A stretch of 64,000 nucleotides of DNA from Crocinitomicaceae bacterium. GTDB lineage: Bacteria > Bacteroidota > Bacteroidia > Flavobacteriales_D > Crocinitomicaceae. The notes below the pieces were generated by a model. The model had not been told where the DNA came from. It was given only the letters and a program-made list of their open reading frames with translations, and ran no database searches. A program made the translations under genes and the position numbers. Location of the stretch: contig JAGNZC010000003.1 of NCBI GenBank assembly GCA_017984635.1, forward strand, positions 1 to 64,000, in the 5' to 3' direction. This document shows, in pieces, positions 1-8,347 of this stretch; position 1 is the first letter of the stretch; the number at the start of each line of letters is the position of its first letter.

Positions 1-2
1 GA

Positions 3-749
3 ATCGTTTATGTGCATGGCGATCCAGGTGAAAACGGAAAAATACAAGCCTTATTGGACATGCATGGAATTCCTTATTTGAATGCTGGAAGTTTAGCATC
101 CGCTTTGTCTTTTGATAAATGGTATTGCAACCAATTTTTAAAAGGATTTGGTATTCCTGTTGCAAAATCATTGGTTTTAAATCATTCAGCTCAATACAGT
201 GCAAATGAAATTGTTGCAACATTAGGTTTACCAGTCTTTGTGAAACCATCAGATTCAGGATCAAGTTACGGAATTTCTAAAGTAAAAACAGAAGAAGATC
301 TTCCCGCTGCATTAGACGCTGCTTTCAATGAAGGAAAAACAGTTGTTATTGAATCTTTTTTAAATGGAACAGAAGTTACATGTGGTGTTTATCGAAGAGA
401 AAATGGATTGTTCGCTTTGCCATTGACTGAAATCGCTTCTGAAAATGAATTTTTTGATTACGAAGCAAAATATTTAGGTAAATCGAGTGAAATAACACCT
501 GCTCGAGTTTCCGAAGAAATCCGTGGAAAAGTTCAAAAACGAGCAAAATATATTTATGAATTGATGAATTTGAAATCCATCGCTAGAATTGATTTTATGC
601 TTGTGGATGATGAACCTTTTGTCATTGAAGTAAACACCACTCCTGGCTTTTCATCTGCTAGTATTGTACCTCAGATGTTAGCTTGTGCGGGAATTTCAAT
701 TCATGATTTTTGGCAAGAAATAGTTGCTGTTGAATATGAAAAAAAATAA
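3..749 (+). CDS. ddl: D-alanine--D-alanine ligase, 5' truncated by window edge
   Basis: ATP-grasp ligase that joins two D-alanines for the peptidoglycan stem peptide in the cytoplasm. The reading frame is open to the window edge (IVYVHGDPGENG), which matches the HGxxGEDGxxQ segment that in this family lies roughly 60-90 residues from the N-terminus, so the start is outside the window. An internal GTG at position 12 is not a likely start. Visible hallmarks are FVKPSDSGSS (ATP-binding), the EVTCGVY segment, FDYEAKY, and near the C-terminus RIDFMLVDD followed by EVNTTPGFSSAS, whose Glu and Asn bind Mg-ATP. The C-terminus looks complete. It converges on dacB with only 4 bases between the stops. 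Identification is firm; only the N-terminal part is missing. Confidence 0.95.
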   Translation: MVYVHGDPGENGKIQALLDMHGIPYLNAGSLASALSFDKWYCNQFLKGFGIPVAKSLVLNHSAQYSANEIVATLGLPVFVKPSDSGSSYGISKVKTEEDLPAALDAAFNEGKTVVIESFLNGTEVTCGVYRRENGLFALPLTEIASENEFFDYEAKYLGKSSEITPARVSEEIRGKVQKRAKYIYELMNLKSIARIDFMLVDDEPFVIEVNTTPGFSSASIVPQMLACAGISIHDFWQEIVAVEYEKK

Positions 750-753
750 TCGC

Positions 754-2205
754 TTAATACACGGCCATCTCATTAAGTAGGTATTCGATTTGTTGTCTCA
801 ATTCAGCGTTGTTACAAGTGTAATTATTAACTGTAATTGCAAAAGCTATTTTTTTTCCTGATGTTGAATAAACGTAGCCAACATACGATTTTATTTTAGA
901 AATAGTACCGCTTTTAGCATAAATTCTACCTTCTCCCAATTGGTTTTTACACAACGAAGCAATGGTCCCACTTTTTCCAGCTATTGGTAGTGTATTTAAA
1001 AATGATGTATAATTTTTTGAAGTATACATCTCTTTTAATAATGCACAAAAATGAGACGCAGAGATGCCATTTGAGCGAGAGAGTCCGCTTCCATCGTGTA
1101 ATTGCAAGCCGCTAACATCTATTTTTTTAGACCAATATTTAATAACTTGTTCAATTCCAACCTCTGTTTCTCCATTTCCAGTTTGTTGATAGGCTAAAAT
1201 ACCGAGTAATCCTTCAGCAAATAAATTGACACTTTTTTGGTTTGCAATGGTAGCAATATCAAGAATTGAATTTCCAAAATGAGTATAAATTAAGTGAAAA
1301 GCTGCATAATTCGGAACCGTGTTTTCTTGATTCGTTCGAACAGTTTTAAATCCATTATTAACAGCTATGCCTTTTTGTTTTAAATAAGCTGTAAAATCTT
1401 GAGCTAATTGATATTCAGGATCAGGCAAGCTCCCTTTAACCGTAAAAATTTCTTTATTAAGAGGCAACGATCCTGTTCCAAAACGTTCGTAAGAATAGGG
1501 TGCTCCATATACATATGATTGGTCATTGTTAATGTTGCTAGAAACAATGTAGTTTTTAAAATTTAATGCGGGTACTATTGGAAACGTTGACAAGAGAGTT
1601 GTCTTTCCACCTGCTACTTTACTCGTTGAAAATTTATATTTTAAAGCATTATCGTATATGCAAATACCGGCATGACCAGCACCGTAATAATTACCAATGT
1701 CAGACCAACCCCAACCTTCTGGTGTTCCTTTGTAGCCAAATTCTGAACCATCAACATAAATTGAACCATTTATTTTTTTGATTCCAAGCTTTTGCAGTGT
1801 ATCCACCCATTGACCTAGAAATGCATTTTCAGAACCAGGTTTATTAAAATAAGCACTTCCAAGTGAAACATCGCCACCACCACGAATCCACAGATTTCCA
1901 TTTATCACACCTTCAGTTATTGTTCCTTCAACGTAAAAGCGAGTGGCTGGTTTTAAATCTTTAGGTAATAATTCAAGTGCTGTTGCAGTTGTAAATAATT
2001 TGGTTGTTGACGCTGGAGGAAGAGCAATTGAAGCGTTCAAAGATGCAATTTCTGTGTTGGTGTTTAAATCGATGCATTTGAAACCAATACTTGCATTTTT
2101 TAAAAAGGATAATTTAGTGAAATTATCAAGAGATTTTTGAACATTATTTTGACTAAAAACAACACTGTGAAGTAAAAACAAGAAGAAAATTACGTACTTT
2201 TGCAC
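754..2205 (-). CDS. dacB: D-alanyl-D-alanine carboxypeptidase/endopeptidase (PBP4 family)
   Basis: Periplasmic class C low-molecular-mass penicillin-binding protein that removes the terminal D-Ala or cuts DD-crosslinks. Residues 1-18 form a signal peptide ending VVFSQ. The SxxK active-site motif is STTK at 66-69, the DGSGLSRSN segment near residue 370 is the family's second conserved block, and KSGT at 431-434 is the third (KTG) motif, with Ser in the middle position. A long insertion between the first two motifs is typical of PBP4. The start codon is GTG at 2205; no ATG is placed to give the signal peptide, so GTG is preferred. Length (483 aa) is normal for the family. Confidence 0.93.
   Translation of the reverse strand: MQKYVIFFLFLLHSVVFSQNNVQKSLDNFTKLSFLKNASIGFKCIDLNTNTEIASLNASIALPPASTTKLFTTATALELLPKDLKPATRFYVEGTITEGVINGNLWIRGGGDVSLGSAYFNKPGSENAFLGQWVDTLQKLGIKKINGSIYVDGSEFGYKGTPEGWGWSDIGNYYGAGHAGICIYDNALKYKFSTSKVAGGKTTLLSTFPIVPALNFKNYIVSSNINNDQSYVYGAPYSYERFGTGSLPLNKEIFTVKGSLPDPEYQLAQDFTAYLKQKGIAVNNGFKTVRTNQENTVPNYAAFHLIYTHFGNSILDIATIANQKSVNLFAEGLLGILAYQQTGNGETEVGIEQVIKYWSKKIDVSGLQLHDGSGLSRSNGISASHFCALLKEMYTSKNYTSFLNTLPIAGKSGTIASLCKNQLGEGRIYAKSGTISKIKSYVGYVYSTSGKKIAFAITVNNYTCNNAELRQQIEYLLNEMAVY
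2195..2202 (+). promoter_or_regulatory. candidate -7 box for the polysaccharide operon
   Basis: TACTTTTG matches the Bacteroidota -7 consensus TAnnTTTG exactly and points at the glycosyltransferase gene 80 bases downstream. No TTTG is seen at the expected -33 position, and the box lies inside the first codons of the divergent dacB, so this is a weak call. Confidence 0.3.
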
Positions 2206-2282
2206 TTGATTTTTTTAAATGTTTGAATTTGTATACACTGTATAACAATTGCACAAATTTAAGGAAGTTAACGTAACCTTCT

Positions 2283-3470
2283 ATGAGTAATAAAAAGAAA
2301 ATTAAAATTTTACGCATCATTAACCGATTCAATATTGGCGGACCTACATACAATGCTACTTTTTTAACGCGTTTTATTTCAGATGATTACGAAACCTTGT
2401 TAGTGGGCGGGTTGCCAGAGGAGAACGAATCAGACTCTTTACATATTTTAGAAGAATACGGTGTGAAAGCAACCTTGATTGAAGAAATGAAACGAACACC
2501 TAATTTCTTTAACGATCGTAAAGCCTACAAAAAAATCAAAGAAATAATTCGTGAATATCAACCTGACATCGTTCATACACATGCTGCTAAAGCAGGTGCT
2601 TTAGGTCGTAAAGCAGCCAAAAGTATGAATGTACCTGTAATCGTTCATACTTATCATGGGCATGTGTTTCATTCGTATTTTGGTAAGTTAAAAACGGCCT
2701 TATATAAGTTCATAGAACGTCGATTGGCCAAGGTTTCAACAGGTATTATTGCTATTTCAGCTATCCAAAAAGAAGAGTTATCAATTCAACATACTATTTG
2801 TCAACCTTCTAAAGTGAAAGTGATTCAATTAGGTTTTGATTTGAATCGGTTTCATGAATCATTGGAACAGAAAAGAAGAGATACACGCGAAAAATATGGT
2901 TTGGCAGAAGATGAATTAGCTGTCGCAATTGTCGGTAGATTAGCAGCGGTTAAAAACCACCAATTATTTTTAAGTGGAATTGAAGCAATTGCATTACAAT
3001 TATCAAAAAAAGTTACATTTTTTATAGTAGGAGATGGCGATGAGCGCAATGCTATTGAGGAACGAATTGCTGCCTTAAAATTGCCGCCAAATTTGAAAAT
3101 AATAATGACATCTTGGATCAAAGATATTGGCAGTTTTAACCCTGGAATGGATTTGATTTGTTTAACATCATTGAATGAAGGAACACCTGTAAGTTTGATT
3201 GAAGCTCAAGCTGCAAATGTTCCGATTCTAACAACAAATGTTGGAGGAGTGAAAGATATTTTACTTGAAAATCAAACAGGAATTGTTGTTTCCAATAATT
3301 CTTTGGCTGAGTTTTCCGAAAAGTTATTATTTTTGATAGAAAATGATCAAATTCGAAAAGAAATGAGTTTGAAAGGATGGGATTTTGTTAAAACAAAGTT
3401 TCATTATACAACTTTGGTTCAAAACATGGAGAATTATTATTCAGAGTTATTAAATACAAAAAATGATTAA
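2283..3470 (+). CDS. family 4 glycosyltransferase
   Basis: Retaining GT4 (GT-B fold) sugar transferase, probably adding a sugar to a lipid-linked exopolysaccharide or capsule precursor at the inner face of the membrane. The N-terminal half has the glycine-rich acceptor loop (NRFNIGGPTYN, about residues 13-23) and HTHAAKAGALGR. The C-terminal half has VGRLAAVKNH and the E-x7-E nucleotide-sugar motif in NEGTPVSLIEA followed by TTNVGGV. The ATG at 2283 gives the usual N-terminus just before the first beta strand. First gene of a five-gene operon; it overlaps the export lipoprotein gene by 8 bases. The sugar donor cannot be told from sequence. Confidence 0.9.
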   Translation: MSNKKKIKILRIINRFNIGGPTYNATFLTRFISDDYETLLVGGLPEENESDSLHILEEYGVKATLIEEMKRTPNFFNDRKAYKKIKEIIREYQPDIVHTHAAKAGALGRKAAKSMNVPVIVHTYHGHVFHSYFGKLKTALYKFIERRLAKVSTGIIAISAIQKEELSIQHTICQPSKVKVIQLGFDLNRFHESLEQKRRDTREKYGLAEDELAVAIVGRLAAVKNHQLFLSGIEAIALQLSKKVTFFIVGDGDERNAIEERIAALKLPPNLKIIMTSWIKDIGSFNPGMDLICLTSLNEGTPVSLIEAQAANVPILTTNVGGVKDILLENQTGIVVSNNSLAEFSEKLLFLIENDQIRKEMSLKGWDFVKTKFHYTTLVQNMENYYSELLNTKND

Positions 3471-4239
3471 GAGAAAATATCTTTCAATTAGCTGTGTGCT
3501 AATCACACTTTTTATGCTACAAAGTTGTGGTGTCAATAGTAATTTGATGTTCAAGTCAAAGGATGAAAAATATGCAACGGTAGACGCAACTCCCATGAAA
3601 CCATCGAGTGATTACCAAATTTCTGTAGATGATAAAATTACATTTTCCTTATCGACTAATAACGGAACAACAATCATTGAATCTTTGAGTGGGATTAATA
3701 AAGAACTACAAACTACAAATCAGCAATTAGATTATGTAGTTCGTCAAGACGGAACAGTTGAATTGCCAATCTTAGGAAATGTATATCTGAAAGGATTTAC
3801 TGTTATTCAGGCCGAAGATACCTTACAAAAATTATTTGCAAAAGAATATAACAACCCTTTTGTTCAACTAAAAATCACGAATCAGCGTGTGATTATTTTT
3901 CCAGGTGGAGGTAGTGATGCCCGCGTAATTCCTTTATTGAATAGTAATACAACTTTGATGGAAGTTATTGCACAGGCTGGAGGAATAGCTGAACGTGGAA
4001 AAGCCAACACTGTTAAAATTATCCGCAGAGAAAACGGAGAACGGAAAATGTACAAAATAGACCTTTCAACTGTTGAAGGGTTGAAATTTGTAGATATGGT
4101 TGTACAAGCAAATGATTATGTTTACATAGAGCCAAAAGCTGCAATAACAAGAGGTGTGGTAACTGAAATTGCTCCTGTAGTATCGATACTTTCTAGTGCT
4201 CTTATCATTTTTACTGTCATTAAAAATTCTTTCAATTGA
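3463..4239 (+). CDS. Wza-like polysaccharide export lipoprotein
   Basis: Outer-membrane lipoprotein of the Poly_export/SLBB family, forming the exit channel for capsule or exopolysaccharide. A lipoprotein signal with lipobox LQSC (Cys22) opens the protein. SDYQISVDDKITFSL marks the start of the Poly_export domain, VRQDGTVELPILGNVYLKGFT continues it in two adjoining blocks, and an SLBB-like ligand-binding segment lies near VIPLLNSNTTLMEVIAQAGG. Unlike E. coli Wza the chain is short (258 aa) and ends in a hydrophobic stretch (about 236-253), as in many Bacteroidota homologues. It overlaps both neighbours and works with the downstream Wzc-like kinase. Confidence 0.9.
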   Translation: MIKRKYLSISCVLITLFMLQSCGVNSNLMFKSKDEKYATVDATPMKPSSDYQISVDDKITFSLSTNNGTTIIESLSGINKELQTTNQQLDYVVRQDGTVELPILGNVYLKGFTVIQAEDTLQKLFAKEYNNPFVQLKITNQRVIIFPGGGSDARVIPLLNSNTTLMEVIAQAGGIAERGKANTVKIIRRENGERKMYKIDLSTVEGLKFVDMVVQANDYVYIEPKAAITRGVVTEIAPVVSILSSALIIFTVIKNSFN

Positions 4240-6641
4240 ATAATAAAAGTCTCATTATTAATAAGGATTACGATCCGATAATTGTAAATACAATCCTTAA
4301 AAGATATTGGTGGTGGCCAGTATTATTTGTTCTGCTTTTCACCTCAGTTTCTTATTTTGTATTGCGTTATACGAAGCCAACTTATGAGTCTTCGATGATT
4401 ATTCAGTTAGGAAATAAAGACAACGCAAAAGACATTATTGAAGTAGAAAACATCAACATGAAAGGGGAAGATATTTCACCTGACATAGAATTGTTACGTT
4501 CACAGTTTTTATTTGAAAAAGCGATACAACTAATCAATTATAATGTTAGTTTTTATGCGAAAGGTCAATTTTTAACAGAAGAAAAATACAATTCAAGTAG
4601 GTTCAATGTGTTGCCTTTTGAATTAAAAGATTCTGCTTTAATAGGTGTGCCAATAATAATAAAATACACCAAAGGCTCATTGAGTTTGTCTTATTCATTA
4701 AATGGCCGAAAAAATAAAATAACATCAACTTTAAATAAACGGATTAAAAATGCACATTTTGATTTATTAATTAATTCTTCTAACCCAACGTTGTTTGAAG
4801 AAGAATCTAAACAAAATGAGTTGTATTTCACTATCAATAGCATTGCTTCTGTTTCAGCTAGATTCCTTCCTTCGCTTCAAGTTGTACCAATTGATCCAAT
4901 TGCCAAAACGATTCAGATTTCTTTGAAATCGAATAATCCACAATTATGTTATGATATTACCTCCGCAGTAGCAACTGCATACAATAAATATGACGAAGAA
5001 ATAAAGCGCAAAGGATCCGAAAACATATTGGCTTTTATTGATCAACAATTAGATTCTTTATCTGGTGAATTGAAAAACTCGAAAGATAGTTTGATGCAAT
5101 ACCAACGTCGTTCAAATTTACCTGATCCAGAAGGTGTAAGTTCACAGATTTCAACAACAATTACAAAATTACAAGATCAATTGTTTGAGTTGCAAGATGA
5201 AATCCGATCGTTAAATATTGTTTTCTCTAAGTTAAAGTCGGACCCTAATCGATTAGATGTTTACAAAATTCTTCCTGAAATGCTCGGAAAGAGCTATGAA
5301 GCATCTCTAAATGGTCAAATTACAAGTTTGTATGAGCTCTTGGAGAAAAAAGAAAATTTGTTGTACCGAGTAACAGAAGACAATAGTGAAGTCAAAGCAT
5401 TAGGAACAAAAATTAATTTAAAATTGGCATCTGTTCGTAGAAGTGTCGCTACAATTTTAGAGCGTTTACTTTCAAATAGTAATGTAATCAGTAAAAAAAT
5501 ACAAGGGTATGAAGGTGAATATTTCCAATTACCTGAAAAGAAAATGGAATTTAGTCGTTTAAAAAACATACAAGATCTAAACGAAAAATATTTCACATTA
5601 TTAACTGAAAAGAAGGTTTTATATTCCATTTCAAATGCAGGTTACTCTTCTGAAAATAGAATTTTATCAAGAGCTACTGTCAATTCAACCCCTGTTGCTC
5701 CTAACAAAAAGTTGATTTATGGATCTTTTATTTTCTTTGGTTTTATTTTAGGTTTAGGTGTAATTTTGTTAAAATATCTAACATTTAACGAAATCAACAT
5801 GATTGATGATTTGAAAAAATTATTACCTGAAGAAGCCTCTATTTTAGGTGGTGTTCCTTTGTCAAAAAGTCCAATGGAATTTTCTCAGTTGGTTGTAAGT
5901 GAATCACCTAAATCAATGTTGGCAGAATCGATGCGGAAAATTAGAACGAATTTAAGTTATATTAATCCCAACTATAAAACAATCGCAATTACATCCTCTA
6001 TTTCTGGAGAAGGTAAAACTTTTGTTGCTTTAAATTTAGCTGGTATTATCGCAATGTCAGGAAAGAAAACTATATTATTAGATTTAGACATGCGTAAACC
6101 TAAAGTTCACCTTGGTGTAAATGCGGAAAATGTTTACGGAATGAGTGGGTTAATTATTAATCAATTTACGCTTGAGCAATGCATTCAACATTCATCTTTG
6201 GAGAACTTAGATTTCATTACAGCAGGTCCTATCCCACCAAATCCATCGGAGTTATTATTAAGTGGAAGATTCAAAGAAATCGTTGAACAATTAAAGGAAT
6301 CATATGATACCATTATTATTGATAACCCACCAATCGGTTTAGTTTCTGATGGAATTAAAATATTAACTGAAGCTGATATTCCGATTTATGTTTTTAAATC
6401 TCATTATTCAAAACGTAATTTCGCATTCCGTGTTAAAGAATTGTTTGAAATGAAACAACTAGATCGTTTGAATGTAGTATTAAATGGTGTACAATCTAGT
6501 AAACATTCTAATGGTTATGGTTATGGTTATGGCTACGGCTATGGTTACGGTTATGGCTATTATGAATCTGATTCTCTTTCAAGAAAAGAAAAAACGCTAA
6601 AAGGAATCAGAAAAATATTGACAATTTTTTCTAAAAAGTAA
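4236..6641 (+). CDS. Wzc-like polysaccharide co-polymerase and tyrosine kinase
   Basis: Inner-membrane chain-length regulator fused to a BY-type tyrosine autokinase, controlling polysaccharide synthesis and export. The N-terminal Wzz domain has a membrane helix at about 26-45; a long periplasmic coiled-coil region follows, then a second helix at about 495-512. The kinase domain has Walker A (SGEGKT, about 590-595), Walker A' (LLDLDMRKP) and Walker B (IIIDNPP). The C-terminus has the expected Tyr cluster in an extreme form: eight Gly-Tyr pairs plus one more Tyr. The start is a TTG at 4236 whose last two bases are part of the TGA stop of the previous gene; the next ATG would remove the first membrane helix. 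This suggests translational coupling. Confidence 0.92.
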   Translation: MNNKSLIINKDYDPIIVNTILKRYWWWPVLFVLLFTSVSYFVLRYTKPTYESSMIIQLGNKDNAKDIIEVENINMKGEDISPDIELLRSQFLFEKAIQLINYNVSFYAKGQFLTEEKYNSSRFNVLPFELKDSALIGVPIIIKYTKGSLSLSYSLNGRKNKITSTLNKRIKNAHFDLLINSSNPTLFEEESKQNELYFTINSIASVSARFLPSLQVVPIDPIAKTIQISLKSNNPQLCYDITSAVATAYNKYDEEIKRKGSENILAFIDQQLDSLSGELKNSKDSLMQYQRRSNLPDPEGVSSQISTTITKLQDQLFELQDEIRSLNIVFSKLKSDPNRLDVYKILPEMLGKSYEASLNGQITSLYELLEKKENLLYRVTEDNSEVKALGTKINLKLASVRRSVATILERLLSNSNVISKKIQGYEGEYFQLPEKKMEFSRLKNIQDLNEKYFTLLTEKKVLYSISNAGYSSENRILSRATVNSTPVAPNKKLIYGSFIFFGFILGLGVILLKYLTFNEINMIDDLKKLLPEEASILGGVPLSKSPMEFSQLVVSESPKSMLAESMRKIRTNLSYINPNYKTIAITSSISGEGKTFVALNLAGIIAMSGKKTILLDLDMRKPKVHLGVNAENVYGMSGLIINQFTLEQCIQHSSLENLDFITAGPIPPNPSELLLSGRFKEIVEQLKESYDTIIIDNPPIGLVSDGIKILTEADIPIYVFKSHYSKRNFAFRVKELFEMKQLDRLNVVLNGVQSSKHSNGYGYGYGYGYGYGYGYYESDSLSRKEKTLKGIRKILTIFSKK
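6513..6560 (+). repeat. eight hexamer repeats coding for Gly-Tyr in the kinase tail
   Basis: Eight tandem copies of GGYTAY encode (Gly-Tyr)8 near the C-terminus of the Wzc-like kinase; the wobble bases vary between copies. A multiple-of-three unit means copy-number change would alter the number of phosphorylatable tyrosines without shifting the frame. Confidence 0.95.
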
Positions 6642-7183
6642 TGATTACGACAACTGAAATAGAAGGTTTGTTGATCATTGACCCTAAAAAATTCCATGAT
6701 GATAGAGGTTTTTTTTACGAGTCTTTTAATGTTCAAAAATACCAAGAAATCATTGGTCTAGAATATAATTTTGTTCAAGACAATGTTTCCGTTTCTAAAA
6801 AAAACGTATTAAGGGGTTTACATTTTCAACATGCGCCAATGGCTCAAGGAAAATTAGTAAGCGTATTAAATGGAAGAGTATTGGATGTAGCAGTTGATTT
6901 ACGACTAGCTTCTCCTACTTTTGGGAAACATATTATGGTTGAGCTTTCTCGTGAAAATGGACTTCAGTTTTGGATTCCACCCGGTTTTGCACATGGTTTT
7001 GTAGCGTTGGAAGATGAAACTGTTTTTAATTACAAATGCACCAATTATTATTCACCTGAACACGAAGAAACACTAGCCTGGGACGATAGTGAACTATCCA
7101 TTAATTGGCAAATAAACAATCCAATTATTTCAAAAAAAGATTTGGTTGGAAAAAAATTAGTAAATTTGAAACCACTTTTATAA
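6641..7183 (+). CDS. rfbC: dTDP-4-dehydrorhamnose 3,5-epimerase
   Basis: Cupin-fold epimerase (RmlC) that makes dTDP-4-keto-L-rhamnose from dTDP-4-keto-6-deoxyglucose, third step of dTDP-L-rhamnose synthesis. Family marks are FHDDRGFFYESF, LRGLHFQ (catalytic His), VAVDLR (the Asp of the His-Asp pair), FWIPPGFAHGF and CTNYYSPEHE. Length of 180 aa is standard. The ATG overlaps the upstream stop by one base (TAATG). The partner rfbA is present elsewhere in the window (41-42 kb); rfbB and rfbD are not seen. Its presence suggests that the polysaccharide of this operon contains rhamnose or a related 6-deoxy sugar. Confidence 0.96.
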   Translation: MITTTEIEGLLIIDPKKFHDDRGFFYESFNVQKYQEIIGLEYNFVQDNVSVSKKNVLRGLHFQHAPMAQGKLVSVLNGRVLDVAVDLRLASPTFGKHIMVELSRENGLQFWIPPGFAHGFVALEDETVFNYKCTNYYSPEHEETLAWDDSELSINWQINNPIISKKDLVGKKLVNLKPLL

Positions 7184-7190
7184 CTAAACA

Positions 7191-8273
7191 ATGTCATTAA
7201 CTATCCTTTTATTGGTTGTCTCTTTTTTAATTGGTGGTATTGTAATTTCTGCCGTATCTAATTTAGTATTGTTACGTTTTTCTGAATCACTTGGAATTAG
7301 AAATAAAAATGATATAACAATTCGGTGGAGTAATGAGTCGAAACCTTCTTTAGGAGGCGTATCTTTTTTTGTGGTATTTATTTTTGCAACAATAGCTCAC
7401 CTCATCTTTTTTTACGACGAAAATATTTTTCATAATAACACCTATCACATTGAATTTACAGGATTGTTTATTGCAGGAAGCATTGCTTTTTTAATGGGAT
7501 TAGCAGATGATGCTTACAATACTAAACCACTTATAAAGTTGTTTGCTCAAATTTTGTGTGGAGTGATATTTGTCTATTCTGGAACAGTAATTCATTTATT
7601 TGATAACAATATGTTGAATGCTGTTTTCACTGTATTATGGGTTATTGTAATCATGAATTCATTGAATATGTTGGATAACATGGATGGAATAACTGGAACA
7701 ACAGTTTTCTTTATTTTATTATCATGTTTATTTGGCCATTGGTTGATTAATGGAATAAATGCTGATATTTGGACGCTCACAATTATTTCTGTTATTGGAG
7801 GTGTACTCGGCTTTTTGAAATACAATATACACCCTTCTCGATTGTTTATGGGGGATGCAGGTAGTCAATTTATAGGACTCTTTGTTGCCTTTTTTGGAGT
7901 AAAATGTTTGTGGAATGCAAGTGTGGTATCTGGAACAAATACATGGGTTGGATTAATTTTTGTATTGGTTGCTTTCACTCCTTCAGCTGCAGATACCTTA
8001 ACAGTTGTTATTAATCGTTTGAAAAAAGGAAAGTCACCAATGGTTGGTGGTAAAGATCACACAACGCACCATTTGGTATATGCAGGTTATAATGATAAGC
8101 AAGTTTGGTATGTGTTTTTAGCAATTGGTTTTTTTGCAACGGTATTAACTATTTTAAGCTTTTTATTTTTAGTCAACAACATCATTTATCCAATCTTTTT
8201 CTTCGTGTTTTATTTTTTAATCGTTTTTGGATTATTATACAGAAATACGATTAAATACCCGCAAAAAAAATAG
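7191..8273 (+). CDS. WecA/MraY-like undecaprenyl-phosphate sugar-phosphate transferase
   Basis: Polytopic membrane enzyme of glycosyltransferase family 4 (PNPT superfamily) that loads the first sugar phosphate on undecaprenyl phosphate. About ten hydrophobic helices are visible. Motifs: GLADDAYNTKP (DD motif, about 104-114), NMLDNMDGITG (the NxxNxxDGxxG motif), LFMGDAGSQFIG, and the cytoplasmic loop GGKDHTTHHLV with the His cluster typical of WecA rather than MraY. Last gene of the polysaccharide operon, 7 bases after rfbC. The exact sugar is unknown. MraY is less likely because the gene is outside a division and wall cluster and has the WecA-type His loop. Confidence 0.92.
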   Translation: MSLTILLLVVSFLIGGIVISAVSNLVLLRFSESLGIRNKNDITIRWSNESKPSLGGVSFFVVFIFATIAHLIFFYDENIFHNNTYHIEFTGLFIAGSIAFLMGLADDAYNTKPLIKLFAQILCGVIFVYSGTVIHLFDNNMLNAVFTVLWVIVIMNSLNMLDNMDGITGTTVFFILLSCLFGHWLINGINADIWTLTIISVIGGVLGFLKYNIHPSRLFMGDAGSQFIGLFVAFFGVKCLWNASVVSGTNTWVGLIFVLVAFTPSAADTLTVVINRLKKGKSPMVGGKDHTTHHLVYAGYNDKQVWYVFLAIGFFATVLTILSFLFLVNNIIYPIFFFVFYFLIVFGLLYRNTIKYPQKK

Positions 8274-8320
8274 CTTACAAACCTTTTCCTTCTTTTAGTG
8301 TTTAATGTCTTTACTCTTCT

Positions 8321-8328
8321 TACTTTTG
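8321..8328 (+). promoter_or_regulatory. -7 promoter box for uvrA
   Basis: TACTTTTG is an exact TAnnTTTG box 19 bases before the uvrA start; the expected transcript would have a leader of only about 13 bases. No clear TTTG is seen at -33. No SOS-type operator was recognised. Confidence 0.55.
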
Positions 8329-8347
8329 TAAGAATTAAAGCATAGAA

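Noticed and set aside
2153..2353. 66-codon frame on the minus strand across the dacB and glycosyltransferase starts
   Set aside because: It overlaps the starts of two clear genes and has no motif.
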